64,000 nt of DNA from W0P28-013 sp963593685 (GTDB lineage Bacteria > Bacteroidota > Bacteroidia > Bacteroidales > Paludibacteraceae): assembly GCA_963593685.1 (NCBI GenBank), contig CAVBBP010000002.1:15342-79341 (forward strand), read 5' to 3'. Made by a program: the position numbers and the translations under genes. The notes under the pieces are model-generated. The model saw nothing but the letters and a program-made list of their open reading frames with translations. It did no database searches and had not been told where the DNA came from. Shown here in pieces: positions 44,598-53,339 of this stretch; the stretch's first letter is position 1; every line of letters begins with the position of its first letter.

Positions 44598-45590
44598 TTA
44601 GTCTTTATCAAGTTTATACTTCGTGAGATCCATGCCAAACGACAGGTTCATGCTTGCCAATTTGGTTTCCAACTCGTTCATCGATTTACGACCGAAATTG
44701 CGGAATTTGAGCAGTTCGGCGCGCGTGGTGGTGCAGAGTTGCCCAAGCGTCTCTATCTCGGCGGCTTTCAAGCAGTTGAGCGCACGCACCGACAGATCCA
44801 TATCCACCAAACGGCTCTTGAACAGTTGGCGCAGACGCAAAGCCTCTTCATCAAACTCGTCGTCGGCAGGTTTTTCTACCAAATCCAACTCGATTTTGTC
44901 GTCGGAGAAGAGTACAAAGTGCTGAATCAGAATGTGTGCAGCCTCTTTGAGCGCATCTTTCGGGTTAATCGAACCGTCCGTCGTAATCTCGATAGTCAGT
45001 TTCTCGTAGTCGGTTTTCTGCTCTACGCGGTAGTTATCGACCGTGTATTTCACATTGACGATAGGCGTGTAGATAGCGTCGATAGCGATGGTGCCAATCT
45101 CCTCGGGAATGGTTTTGTTCTCGTCGGCAGGCAGGTAGCCACGACCTTTGTCCATGGTCAGCTCCATGTGCAGTTTGGCCGACGGATCCATGCGGCAGAT
45201 GACAAGTTCGGGGTTCAGCACCTCGAAATCAGCCAGTTGCGGTGCCAAATCGCCAGCGGTCAGCACAGTTTTTCCAGCCACATCAAGCACAATGCGCTTG
45301 CAGTCGGGGTCTTCGTGCCGTGCTTTGAAACGCACATGCTTCAAGTTCAAAATAATGCTCGTTACATCGTCTATCACGCCCGGAATGGTCGCAAACTCGT
45401 GATCAACACCATCGATTTTCACCGATGTGAGCGCATAGCCTTCGAGCGACGAGAGCAAAATACGACGCAGCGCATTACCGATTGTTATACCGAAACGAGG
45501 CTCCAGCGGACGAAATTCGAACTTGCCGAACGAATCGCTCGACTCCAGCATGATAACCTTTTCGGGCTTTTGAAATGTTAGTATGGCCAT
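44598..45590 (-). CDS. rpoA: RNA polymerase alpha subunit
   Basis: The 330-aa alpha subunit has an N-terminal assembly domain (FGKFEFRPLEPRFGITIGNA, then ALRRILLSSLEGYA) and a C-terminal helix-hairpin-helix domain (about 255-320, MDLSVRALNCLKAAEIETLG, then KFRNFGRKSMNELE) that contacts DNA and activators. Its place between rpsD and rplQ is the conserved alpha-operon order. Confidence 0.98.
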   Translation of the reverse strand: MAILTFQKPEKVIMLESSDSFGKFEFRPLEPRFGITIGNALRRILLSSLEGYALTSVKIDGVDHEFATIPGVIDDVTSIILNLKHVRFKARHEDPDCKRIVLDVAGKTVLTAGDLAPQLADFEVLNPELVICRMDPSAKLHMELTMDKGRGYLPADENKTIPEEIGTIAIDAIYTPIVNVKYTVDNYRVEQKTDYEKLTIEITTDGSINPKDALKEAAHILIQHFVLFSDDKIELDLVEKPADDEFDEEALRLRQLFKSRLVDMDLSVRALNCLKAAEIETLGQLCTTTRAELLKFRNFGRKSMNELETKLASMNLSFGMDLTKYKLDKD

Positions 45591-45601
45591 AGTCTTATCG
45601 A

Positions 45602-46207
45602 TTATTTAGAGTACAACTCGACGATTAACTGCTCCTTGATGTTTTCAGGAATGTCGGCACGCTCGGGCGTGTGCAGGAATTTGCCAGCCATCGCGTTGTT
45701 GTCCCATTCGAGCCACGGATATTTGGCGTGGTTAAATCCGTTGAGCGCATCAACAATGGCTACAAGCGATTTGTCGCGTTCGCGCACGGCAATCACCTGA
45801 CCCTGTTTTACGCTATACGAAGGAATGTTCACCACTTTGCCATCGACAGTGATGTGGCGGTGCGACACCAACTGGCGTGCAGCGGCGCGCGTTTTGGCTA
45901 TGCCCAAACGATATACCACATTGTCCAAACGGCTTTCGAGCAACTGCAACAGCACCTCGCCCGTTACACCTTTCGATGTTTCGGCTTTTTCGAACAGGTT
46001 GCGGAACTGACGCTCCAACACACCGTAGGTGTATTTGGCTTTCTGCTTCTCTTTCAACTGTGTGCCGTACTCCGATGTTTTGCGTTTGCGCGAGTTGCCG
46101 TGCTGTCCCGGCGCATAGTTGCGGCGCGCTTGGGCTTTGTCGGGTCCGAATATCGGCTCGCCAAATTTGCGAGCGATTTTTGATTTTGGTCCAATATATC
46201 TTGCCAT
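45602..46207 (-). CDS. rpsD: 30S ribosomal protein S4
   Basis: This primary 16S rRNA-binding protein (201 aa) nucleates 30S assembly. It starts MARYIGPKSKIARKFGEPI and contains the S4 domain (SRLDNVVYRLGIAKTRAAAR, then QLVSHRHITVDGK). No zinc-binding cysteines occur in the N-terminal region, so it is the C-minus form. Confidence 0.98.
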   Translation of the reverse strand: MARYIGPKSKIARKFGEPIFGPDKAQARRNYAPGQHGNSRKRKTSEYGTQLKEKQKAKYTYGVLERQFRNLFEKAETSKGVTGEVLLQLLESRLDNVVYRLGIAKTRAAARQLVSHRHITVDGKVVNIPSYSVKQGQVIAVRERDKSLVAIVDALNGFNHAKYPWLEWDNNAMAGKFLHTPERADIPENIKEQLIVELYSK

Positions 46208-46226
46208 TTTCTTTGATTTTTAGCGG

Positions 46227-46616
46227 TTATACTCTTCTGCGTTTAGCGGGACGGCAGCCGTTGTGTGGCAGCGGCGTAACGTCGATAATTTCGGTAACTT
46301 CGATGCCTGCGCCATGCACGGTGCGAATGGCCGATTCACGACCGTTGCCCGGCCCTTTCACATAGGCTTTCACTTTTCTCAAACCGAGGTCAAACGCCAC
46401 TTTGGCGCAGTCCTGCGCTGCCATCTGGGCGGCATACGGCGTGTTCTTTTTCGAACCGCGGAAACCCATCTTGCCTGCCGACGACCACGAGATAACCTGA
46501 CCTTCGCCGTTGGTTATCGTTACTATGATATTGTTGAACGACGAGTGAACATGCAGTTGCCCTACGCCATCAACTTTCACTACCCTTTTCTTGGTTGCTA
46601 CTGTTTTTTTTGCCAT
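46227..46616 (-). CDS. rpsK: 30S ribosomal protein S11
   Basis: The 129-aa S11 is part of the platform near the mRNA exit. The core GQLHVHSSFNNIIVTITN, the GSKKNTPYAAQMAA segment and the C-terminal DVTPLPHNGCRPAKRRRV are all as expected. It lies 24 bases downstream of rpsM. Confidence 0.98.
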   Translation of the reverse strand: MAKKTVATKKRVVKVDGVGQLHVHSSFNNIIVTITNGEGQVISWSSAGKMGFRGSKKNTPYAAQMAAQDCAKVAFDLGLRKVKAYVKGPGNGRESAIRTVHGAGIEVTEIIDVTPLPHNGCRPAKRRRV

Positions 46617-46640
46617 AACTTCTAATTTTTAGCAGTTAAA

Positions 46641-47021
46641 CTACTTGGTCGCCTTCTTCTTGTTGGCCACTGTTTTCTTCTTGCCCTTGCGCGTACGGGC
46701 GTTGTTTTTGGTGCGTTGTCCGCGCAGCGGCAAGCCGATACGATGACGCACGCCTCTGTAGCAACCGATATCCATCAGTCGTTTGATGTTCAATTGCACT
46801 TCAGAGCGAAGTTCACCTTCTACTTTGAAGTTCGCGCCGATAATTTCACGAATTTTGGCGGCCTCTTCGTCGGTCCAGTCCTGAACCTTCTTTGCCAAAT
46901 CGACACCTGCGTCGGCCAAAATTTTGCGTGCACTACTGCGACCTATTCCGTAGATATAAGTCAATCCAACTTCCCCGCGTTTGTTCTGGGGCAAATCTAC
47001 TCCTACAATTCTTATTGCCAT
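46641..47021 (-). CDS. rpsM: 30S ribosomal protein S13
   Basis: This head protein of 126 aa bridges to the 50S subunit. It begins MAIRIVGVDLPQNKRGEVGL and has the helix-hairpin-helix (TYIYGIGRSSARKILADAGV), GCYRGVRHRIGLPLRGQRTK and a lysine-rich tail that contacts P-site tRNA. Confidence 0.98.
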   Translation of the reverse strand: MAIRIVGVDLPQNKRGEVGLTYIYGIGRSSARKILADAGVDLAKKVQDWTDEEAAKIREIIGANFKVEGELRSEVQLNIKRLMDIGCYRGVRHRIGLPLRGQRTKNNARTRKGKKKTVANKKKATK

Positions 47022-47037
47022 AATTGTTTGTTTTTAC

Positions 47038-47154
47038 TTATCCCTGACGTTGTTTCATCTTGGGATTTTTTTTGTTAATAACATACAAGCGTCCTTTTCT
47101 GCGAACGATTTTGCAATCGTCGTTGCGCTTCTTGATAGATGCTCTTACTTTCAT
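47038..47154 (-). CDS. rpmJ: 50S ribosomal protein L36, zinc-free form
   Basis: The 38-aa L36 begins MKVRASIKKRNDDCKIVRRK and ends NPKMKQRQG. Only one of the four ribbon ligands (C14) is kept; the others are Asn11, Asn27 and Met33 where the zinc form has Cys, Cys and His. It is therefore the C-minus type. It lies between infA and rpsM, as is usual. Confidence 0.96.
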   Translation of the reverse strand: MKVRASIKKRNDDCKIVRRKGRLYVINKKNPKMKQRQG

Positions 47155-47175
47155 TTTATTTGTTGATTTTTTTGG

Positions 47176-47394
47176 TTATTTATATCTGAACGATATGCGA
47201 CCTTTGGTCAAGTCGTAGGGCGACATCTCTACTTTCACTCTGTCGCCCGGGAGTATGCGAATGTAGTGCATACGCATCTTGCCCGAGATGTGTGCCGTTA
47301 TTTCGTGCCCATTTTCCAATTCGACGCGAAACATGGCGTTCGACAGCGATTCCACTATCGTGCCGTCCTGCTCTATTGCCGCTTGTTTTGCCAT
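47176..47394 (-). CDS. infA: Translation initiation factor IF-1
   Basis: This 72-aa OB-fold protein binds the ribosomal A site during initiation. MAKQAAIEQDGTIVESLSNA and the FRVELENGHEITAHISGKMR motif are typical, and the length is exact. It is 9 bases downstream of map. Confidence 0.98.
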   Translation of the reverse strand: MAKQAAIEQDGTIVESLSNAMFRVELENGHEITAHISGKMRMHYIRILPGDRVKVEMSPYDLTKGRISFRYK

Positions 47395-47403
47395 ACGATT
47401 TTT

Positions 47404-48186
47404 CTATTTTTTGTTTTTCAATACCTCTTCGATGATTCCGAAGTCCGACAGTATGTCTGCTTTTCCTCGGCACACAGCCACAGCGTGTTCAAAGTGTGCT
47501 GCTGGCTTGCGGTCGGCGGTGCGTGTGGTCCAACCATCGCGTTCGAAGCGCAGTGCGCGTTTGCCCAGTGTTATCATCGGCTCGATGCAGATGGTCATGC
47601 CTGCACGCAGGAGCGGTCCTGTGCCTCGGCGGCCGTAATTGGCCACTTCGGGGGCTTCGTGCATCTCGCGTCCAACGCCGTGTCCCACCATTTCGCGCAC
47701 CACTCCATAGCCAGCCGCTTCGCAATGCGTTTGTACGGCGTAGCCTATGTCGCCAATGCGATTGCCCTCGACCGCCTTTTCGATGCCCAAAAACAGGGAC
47801 TCTTTGGTGGTTTTGAGCAGGCGTTTCACCTCGTCCGACACCTCGCCCACTTCGAATGTGTAGGCCGAATCGCCTACAAAGCCATTTTTCAGTGTGCAGA
47901 GATCGACCGAAATGATGTCGCCATCTTTCAACACCGTCTGCTCCGACGGAATGCCGTGTACCACTTGCTCGTTTACCGAGGTGCAAATGGCTGCTGGGTA
48001 ACCTTCGTAACCTTTGCAGGCCGGAATTGCGCCATTGTCGCGAATGAACTCTTCTGCCAACTTGTCGAGATAAGCAGTGGTTACGCCCGGTGCGATAACT
48101 TTTGCCAGTTCGGCGAGCGTTTTGCTTACCAGCAGGCTGCTTTCGCGAAGCAGTTCAATTTCTTCGACCGTCTTCAGGTAAATCAT
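47404..48186 (-). CDS. map: Type I methionine aminopeptidase
   Basis: This enzyme removes N-terminal methionine from new proteins. The 260-aa protein carries the five metal ligands in order: Asp in SVDLCTL, Asp in GDSAYTF, His in MVGHGVGREMHE, Glu in CIEPMI and Glu in FEHAVAV. The ATG at 48186 (MIYLKTVEEIELLRESS) fits the family start; the frame extends to 48201 but would overlap the secY stop. A place between secY and infA is common in Bacteroidota, whereas adk, often present here in other phyla, is absent. Confidence 0.95.
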   Translation of the reverse strand: MIYLKTVEEIELLRESSLLVSKTLAELAKVIAPGVTTAYLDKLAEEFIRDNGAIPACKGYEGYPAAICTSVNEQVVHGIPSEQTVLKDGDIISVDLCTLKNGFVGDSAYTFEVGEVSDEVKRLLKTTKESLFLGIEKAVEGNRIGDIGYAVQTHCEAAGYGVVREMVGHGVGREMHEAPEVANYGRRGTGPLLRAGMTICIEPMITLGKRALRFERDGWTTRTADRKPAAHFEHAVAVCRGKADILSDFGIIEEVLKNKK

Positions 48187-48197
48187 CTTACGAAAAA

Positions 48198-49538
48198 TCA
48201 ATATGCCGCTATCGAGCCCGAACGCCCTTTGATACGACCGCCCGATTTGAGCAGACCATCGTAATGGCGCATCAGCAGGTGGCTTTCGATCTGCTGCAAT
48301 GTGTCGAGCACCACGCCCACCAAAATCAGCAGCGATGTGCCGCCGTAGAATTGGGCGAAACTTGCCGTGATACCGAATACGCCAGCAAACGATGGCATGA
48401 TAGCCACAAGTGCCAAGAAGAACGAACCCGGCAGCGTGATACGCGACATGATTTCGTCGATATATTCAGCCGTCTTTTTGCCCGGTTTCACACCTGGAAT
48501 GAAGCCGTTGTTGCGCTTCATATCCTCCGCCATTTGGGTCGGATTGATGGTGATAGCCGTGTAAAAATAGGTGAATGCGATGATCATCAAAGCATATACA
48601 AAATTATACCAAAATCCTGTATTGTCCATAAAAACACGCATAAAGTTATTAACACCATCGGCGTTAAAACCTGCGAACATTATGGGCAACATCATGATGG
48701 CTTGTGCAAAGATGATTGGCATAACGCCAGCCGCATTCACTTTCAGCGGAATGTATTGGCGCACACCACCATATTGCTTGTTGCCAACTACGCGTTTGGC
48801 GTATTGAACAGGAATTTTGCGTGTGCCTTGCACCAGCAGTATGCTTGCCGCAATAACGAGCAGCAGCACCACCAATTCGGCCAAGAACATCACCAAGCCG
48901 CCCTGCGCTGTGTTCATACGCGAGATGAACTCTTGTATGAGTGCGCTCGGGAAGCGTGCGATGATACCAATCATGATGAGCATCGAGATGCCGTTGCCAA
49001 TGCCTTTGTCGGTCATGCGTTCGCCGAGCCACATCACAAACATGGAACCTGCGCACATGATAATCATCGACGAGAACATAAACCAGAAGCCGTGATCCGT
49101 GATGGCACCTGCGCCGCGCAGTTGGTAATCCAAGTTTTTCAGATAGGCCCAACCTTGCAGAATCAGCACAAATACCGTGAGGTAACGCGTGATTTGGTTC
49201 ATCTTGCGCCGTCCGCTTTCGCCGTCGCGCTGCATTTTTTGGAAATACGGCACGGCGATGGTCAGCAACTGCACAACGATTGATGCCGAGATGTAGGGCA
49301 TGATACCCAAGGCGAAGATTGATGCGTTGGAGAACGCACCGCCCGAGAACATATCCAACAACGACATCAAACCACCCTCCGTCTGCGCCCGCAATGCATC
49401 GAGAGCGCTAGGGTCGATACCTGGAAGCACGATGAACGAGCCGAAGCGGTAGATCAGGATAAAGAGTATCGTTATCCCGATTTTGCTCCGGAGTTCTTCA
49501 ATCTTCCAGATATTTTTGATGGTCTCTATGAATTTCAT
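48198..49538 (-). CDS. secY: Protein translocase subunit SecY
   Basis: This is the central channel of the Sec translocon in the inner membrane. The 446-aa protein has about ten transmembrane helices. It begins KFIETIKNIWKIEELRSKIG and contains the plug region after helix 1 (GIDPSALDAL), GIGNGISMLIM, and the C-terminal SHLLMRHYDGLLKSGG loop with IKGRSG. It overlaps nothing and sits directly after rplO, 6 bases apart. Confidence 0.98.
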   Translation of the reverse strand: MKFIETIKNIWKIEELRSKIGITILFILIYRFGSFIVLPGIDPSALDALRAQTEGGLMSLLDMFSGGAFSNASIFALGIMPYISASIVVQLLTIAVPYFQKMQRDGESGRRKMNQITRYLTVFVLILQGWAYLKNLDYQLRGAGAITDHGFWFMFSSMIIMCAGSMFVMWLGERMTDKGIGNGISMLIMIGIIARFPSALIQEFISRMNTAQGGLVMFLAELVVLLLVIAASILLVQGTRKIPVQYAKRVVGNKQYGGVRQYIPLKVNAAGVMPIIFAQAIMMLPIMFAGFNADGVNNFMRVFMDNTGFWYNFVYALMIIAFTYFYTAITINPTQMAEDMKRNNGFIPGVKPGKKTAEYIDEIMSRITLPGSFFLALVAIMPSFAGVFGITASFAQFYGGTSLLILVGVVLDTLQQIESHLLMRHYDGLLKSGGRIKGRSGSIAAY

Positions 49539-49544
49539 ACGCTA

Positions 49545-49991
49545 TCAGAGTTTTACGACGCTTCCGCCTGCAGCCACGATTGCCTCTTCGGCTGCTTTCG
49601 AAAATGCGTCTGCTTCCACTTCGATTTTTGCTGTGATGGTGCCTTTGGCCAAAATTTTCACCAAGTGTTTTGGTTTGATGATGCCAGCCTCTACAAGGGC
49701 GGCTTTGTCGATTTTGGTCAATTTGGCTGTTTCGGCCAGCATTTGCAGGGCATCTAAATTAATGGCCTTGTATTCAACACGGTTGATGTTGTTGAATCCG
49801 AATTTTGGCAAACGGCGTTGCAGCGGCATTTGTCCGCCTTCGAAACCGATTTTGCGTTTGTAGCCAGAGCGCGATTTTGCGCCTTTGTGACCGCGCGTCG
49901 AGGTGCCGCCTTTGCCCGATCCGGGACCGCGTCCCAAACGCTTCGATGCTTTTACGGAACCCGCTGCGGGTTTGATATTGCTTAAGTCCAT
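49545..49991 (-). CDS. rplO: 50S ribosomal protein L15
   Basis: The 148-aa L15 has the glycine- and arginine-rich N-terminal arm (KRLGRGPGSGKGGTSTRGHK) that threads into 23S rRNA, and a globular C-terminal part. Its place between rpmD and secY is conserved. Confidence 0.98.
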   Translation of the reverse strand: MDLSNIKPAAGSVKASKRLGRGPGSGKGGTSTRGHKGAKSRSGYKRKIGFEGGQMPLQRRLPKFGFNNINRVEYKAINLDALQMLAETAKLTKIDKAALVEAGIIKPKHLVKILAKGTITAKIEVEADAFSKAAEEAIVAAGGSVVKL

Positions 49992-50025
49992 TTTTTCGTT
50001 AATTTAATTGGGTTTTACACTTACA

Positions 50026-50202
50026 TTAACCGACGATTTTTACCAAGTGTTTCACTTTTTCGACCATGCCGCGAATGCAGGCAGTGTCTTCGTGTTCAAC
50101 TACGGCGTTCATCTTGTGCAGTCCGAGTGCGTCGAGCGTGGCTTTTTGCACGCGTGGGCAGCGGATGCGGCTTTTTACTTGTTGAATTTTTATCTTTGCC
50201 AT
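50026..50202 (-). CDS. rpmD: 50S ribosomal protein L30
   Basis: This 58-aa L30 starts MAKIKIQQVKSRIRCPRVQK and has TLDALGLHKMNAVVEHEDT and the final strand VEKVKHLVKIVG. It is encoded between rpsE and rplO. The frame is closed on both sides and the length is normal. Confidence 0.97.
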   Translation of the reverse strand: MAKIKIQQVKSRIRCPRVQKATLDALGLHKMNAVVEHEDTACIRGMVEKVKHLVKIVG

Positions 50203-50217
50203 AATTTTTCGCTTGTT

Positions 50218-50736
50218 TTATCCGTTAAACACTTTGGTCATCGAGATACCGCGATTTTTTGCCACGGTGTAGGCATCGCGCAGTTCGCCGAGAGCGGCAA
50301 ATGTGGCTTTCACCAAGTTGTGGGGGTTCGACGATCCTTTCGATTTGGCCAGCACATCGGTGATACCTACGCTTTCGAGCACGGCACGCATAGCACCGCC
50401 CGCTTTCACACCTGTACCTTGCGAGGCAGGGAGCAGAATCACTTCGGCACCGCCAAAGTGTGCAGCCTGTTCGTGCGGAATGGTGCCTTTCAGCACAGGA
50501 ACGCGAATCAGGTTCTTTTTGGCGGCTTCGACGCCTTTGGCGATGGCGGCGGTAACTTCGCCCGCTTTGCCCAAGCCCCAACCAACAATGCCGTTGCCGT
50601 TACCAACAACTACGATGGCTGCGAATGTGAATGCGCGACCACCTTTGGTAACTTTCGTAACACGGTTAATGGCTACCAAACGATCTTGCAATTCAACATC
50701 GTTTGTCGATTTTACTCTGTTATTATTTTCTGACAT
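50218..50736 (-). CDS. rpsE: 30S ribosomal protein S5
   Basis: The 172-aa S5 lies near the mRNA entry channel and affects decoding accuracy. It carries RLVAINRVTKVTKGGRAFTF, the GNGNGIVGWGLGKAGEV loop and the GVKAGGAMRAVLE segment. No change at the classical spectinomycin-loop residues is obvious by eye. Confidence 0.98.
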   Translation of the reverse strand: MSENNNRVKSTNDVELQDRLVAINRVTKVTKGGRAFTFAAIVVVGNGNGIVGWGLGKAGEVTAAIAKGVEAAKKNLIRVPVLKGTIPHEQAAHFGGAEVILLPASQGTGVKAGGAMRAVLESVGITDVLAKSKGSSNPHNLVKATFAALGELRDAYTVAKNRGISMTKVFNG

Positions 50737-50748
50737 AGTTGTTCGTTA

Positions 50749-51093
50749 TTAAAATTTAAGTCCACCATTACGGGCAGCGTCTGCCAATTCTTTAACTCGG
50801 CCGTGGTACAGGTATCCGTTGCGGTCGAATACCACGGTGGTGATGCCAGCCTCTTGGGCGTTTTTGGCGATGAGTTCGCCGACTTTGGCGGCCTGCTCTT
50901 TTTTCGTCATTTTGTCCTTGATGGCAAGCGACGAGGCGGCAGCCAGCGTTTTGCCCGCTTTGTCGTCGATAACCTGTGCATAGATTTGCGCATTGCTGCG
51001 GAACACCGTCAGGCGCGGACGCTCGGCTGTGCCTTTTATCGTGCGGCGAATGTGCGCTTTTATCTTCAGTCTTCTTTCTATTTTATCAATCAT
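50749..51093 (-). CDS. rplR: 50S ribosomal protein L18
   Basis: This 5S rRNA-binding protein of 114 aa has the RLTVFRSNAQIYAQVIDD motif and a C-terminal FDRNGYLYHGRVKELADAAR typical of the family. It sits between rplF and rpsE. Confidence 0.98.
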   Translation of the reverse strand: MIDKIERRLKIKAHIRRTIKGTAERPRLTVFRSNAQIYAQVIDDKAGKTLAAASSLAIKDKMTKKEQAAKVGELIAKNAQEAGITTVVFDRNGYLYHGRVKELADAARNGGLKF

Positions 51094-51113
51094 AGTCGTA
51101 CTAATTTACGGGT

Positions 51114-51665
51114 TTACTTACCAGCGGTCTTACCAGCCTTGCGGCGGATGATTTCGCCTTGGAACTTAACGCCTTTGCCTTTGTAAGGTTCAGGTTTGCG
51201 GAACGAGCGGATTTTGGCGCAAATTTGCCCAAGCAGTTGCTTATCAGCACTTTCAAGCACAATCAGCGGGTTTTGGTTGCGTTCCGAAACGGTTTGCACT
51301 TTCACTTCGGCGGGCAAGCCAAGGTAGATGGCGTGTGTGTAGCCGAGCGCAAGTTCGAGTACTTGACCGTTGCTATTGGCGCGGTAGCCCACGCCTACGA
51401 GTTCCAAAGTTTTTTTGTAGCCTTCCGACACACCCACAACCATGTTGTGAATCAGTGCGCGGTAGAGTCCGTGCATGGCGCGGTTTTCGCGTTCGTCGTC
51501 GGGGCGAGCCACATGGCACACATTGCCTTCGACGGTAACGGTGATGGCTGGAGCGACGGTCTGTTTCAGTTCACCTTTGGGGCCTTTCACAGTAACTTCG
51601 TTGTCTTTGACTGTTACAGTAACGCCTGCAGGAATTGCTATCGGTAATTTTCCTATTCGTGACAT
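51114..51665 (-). CDS. rplF: 50S ribosomal protein L6
   Basis: This 183-aa L6 sits near the factor-binding centre. It begins MSRIGKLPIAIPAGVTVTVK and ends with the conserved IRSFRKPEPYKGKGVKFQGE followed by IIRRKAGKTAGK. The two-domain architecture is complete. Confidence 0.98.
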   Translation of the reverse strand: MSRIGKLPIAIPAGVTVTVKDNEVTVKGPKGELKQTVAPAITVTVEGNVCHVARPDDERENRAMHGLYRALIHNMVVGVSEGYKKTLELVGVGYRANSNGQVLELALGYTHAIYLGLPAEVKVQTVSERNQNPLIVLESADKQLLGQICAKIRSFRKPEPYKGKGVKFQGEIIRRKAGKTAGK

Positions 51666-51678
51666 TGCTCTTCCTCCA

Positions 51679-52074
51679 TTAATAGATGTAACACAAAACT
51701 TCGCCGCCGACTTTCTGTTCGCGGGCTTCTTTGTCGGTCATCACGCCTTTCGAGGTCGAAAGAATGGCGATACCAAGACCGTTCAGCACGCGTGGCATTT
51801 CGCGGTAGCCCACATATTTGCGCAAGCCCGGAGTGGATACTCTGATAAGTTTGCGCAGGGCGTTCACTTTGTTGGCAGGGTCGTATTTCAAGGCTATTTT
51901 GATGGTTCCCTGCGGGCCGTCTTCTACAAATTTGTAGTTCAAAATGTAGCCTTTTTCGAAAAGGACTTTTGTGATTTCCTTTTTCAGGTTCGAGGCGGGA
52001 ATTTCTACCACGCGGTGGTTGGCCTTGATGGCGTTCCGCACTCTCGTCAGATAATCTGCAATTGGATCTGTCAT
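51679..52074 (-). CDS. rpsH: 30S ribosomal protein S8
   Basis: The 131-aa S8 binds central 16S rRNA and, in enterobacteria, also represses the spc operon. MTDPIADYLTRVRNAIKANH and the C-terminal ISTSKGVMTDKEAREQKVGG are conserved. A 79-base gap with a hairpin separates it from rpsN, wider than most gaps in this array. Confidence 0.98.
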   Translation of the reverse strand: MTDPIADYLTRVRNAIKANHRVVEIPASNLKKEITKVLFEKGYILNYKFVEDGPQGTIKIALKYDPANKVNALRKLIRVSTPGLRKYVGYREMPRVLNGLGIAILSTSKGVMTDKEAREQKVGGEVLCYIY

Positions 52075-52153
52075 AAAATTTTAAGATTAAATTGATCCCG
52101 ACTGTCGGGACAATATTTATTAACTTTTTCCTTATCTCTAAAAAAGCGTTCGT

Positions 52154-52423
52154 TTACCAACTTGCTTTCTTCACGCCCGGAATCAATCCAGCCGAAGCCA
52201 ATTCGCGGAAGTCGATGCGCGAGATGCCAAATTGGCGCATATAGCCGCGCGGACGACCAGAAATTTTGCAACGGTTGTGCAGGCGCACATACGAAGCGTT
52301 TTTGGGTAAAAGTTGCAGCGATTCGTAATCGCCAGCCGCTATCAAGGCTTTGCGCTTTTCGGCGTATTTGGCTACCAATTTGGCGCGTTTCACCTCGCGG
52401 GCTTTCATTGACTCTTTTGCCAT
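52154..52423 (-). CDS. rpsN: 30S ribosomal protein S14, zinc-free form
   Basis: This is the long (89-aa) S14 type: MAKESMKAREVKRAKLVAKY at the start and a C-terminal core with NRCKISGRPRGYMRQFGISR. The zinc form would have two CxxC pairs, which are absent here. It lies between rplE and rpsH. Confidence 0.97.
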   Translation of the reverse strand: MAKESMKAREVKRAKLVAKYAEKRKALIAAGDYESLQLLPKNASYVRLHNRCKISGRPRGYMRQFGISRIDFRELASAGLIPGVKKASW

Positions 52424-52441
52424 TTTCTTGTCCCTTTTTAG

Positions 52442-52990
52442 TTAGTTTTTCTTGAATGGTAATCCGAACTCTTTGAGCAGAGCAAGACCTTCTTCGTCGG
52501 TTTTGGCCGAGGTTACGAATGTGATGTTCATGCCCAGCAACTTTTGGATGCTGTCGATGTTGATTTCGGGGAAGATAATCTGCTCGGTGATGCCCAGCGT
52601 GTAGTTGCCGCGACCGTCGAGTTTCGATTCAATTCCTTTGAAGTCGCGAATACGAGGCAGAGCCACGCGAATCAGGCGTTCCAAAAATTCGTACATTTTC
52701 TTGTCCCGCAAAGTTACGCGCACGCCGATAGGCATTTTTTTACGCACTTTGAAGTTCGAGATGTCTTTTTTCGAGAGTGTTTGAACGGCTTTTTGACCTG
52801 TGATGGCTGTCATCTCTTCGATGGCGGTATCGACAATCTTTTTGTCGGCCACTGCTATGCCAAGACCTTGGTTCAGCACTATTTTCTCGAGTCGGGGGCA
52901 TTGCATCACGGAACTGTATCCGAATTGTTTCATCAATGCGGGAACGATGCGTTCCTTGTAATCTTGTTTCATACTGTCGGTTACCATCAT
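52442..52990 (-). CDS. rplE: 50S ribosomal protein L5
   Basis: This 182-aa protein binds 5S rRNA. The core PRLEKIVLNQGLG, FKVRKKMPIGVRVTLR and FPEINIDSIQ are typical. The first ATG (52990) overlaps the rplX stop codon by four bases (ATGA). ATG codons at 52987 and 52972 are alternative starts that would shorten the N-terminus by one or six residues. Confidence 0.96.
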   Translation of the reverse strand: MMVTDSMKQDYKERIVPALMKQFGYSSVMQCPRLEKIVLNQGLGIAVADKKIVDTAIEEMTAITGQKAVQTLSKKDISNFKVRKKMPIGVRVTLRDKKMYEFLERLIRVALPRIRDFKGIESKLDGRGNYTLGITEQIIFPEINIDSIQKLLGMNITFVTSAKTDEEGLALLKEFGLPFKKN

Positions 52991-53307
52991 TTGATCTCCT
53001 CCCCTGATTTTTTAGCGTAACGTACCAACTTGCCTTCATCGTTTCTGCGACGGCCGATGCGCGTCGGTTTGCCCGTTTTTGGGTCGAGCACATTCAGATT
53101 CGAGATGTGCAAGGCTGCCTCTTTTTTCACGATTCCGCCTTGCGGATTCTTTGCGTTGGGTTTGGTGCTTTTCGACACCATATTGATACCCTCTACGATA
53201 GCGCGCTGTTTATCGACAAGCACTTTCAGCACGCGGCCTGTTTTGCCTTTGTCGTCGCCAGCGTTTACGAAAACGGTATCGCCCTTTTTTATGTGCAGTT
53301 TACTCAT
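52987..53307 (-). CDS. rplX: 50S ribosomal protein L24
   Basis: The 106-aa L24 is an assembly initiator near the exit tunnel. It contains a KOW motif (KGDTVFVNAGDDKGKTGRVL), KPNAKNPQGGIVKKEAALHI and VLDPKTGKPTRIGRR. The stop overlaps the first rplE start. Confidence 0.98.
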   Translation of the reverse strand: MSKLHIKKGDTVFVNAGDDKGKTGRVLKVLVDKQRAIVEGINMVSKSTKPNAKNPQGGIVKKEAALHISNLNVLDPKTGKPTRIGRRRNDEGKLVRYAKKSGEEIK

Positions 53308-53339
53308 TTTACTTACTGTGTTTTTTGTGTGGTTAAAGT

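Noticed and set aside
47404..48201. Upstream start of map at 48201
   Set aside because: It would overlap the secY stop; the ATG at 48186 matches the family N-terminus.
52071..52271. 66-codon minus-strand frame across the rpsN-rpsH gap
   Set aside because: It overlaps rpsN in another frame and has no leader or similarity.
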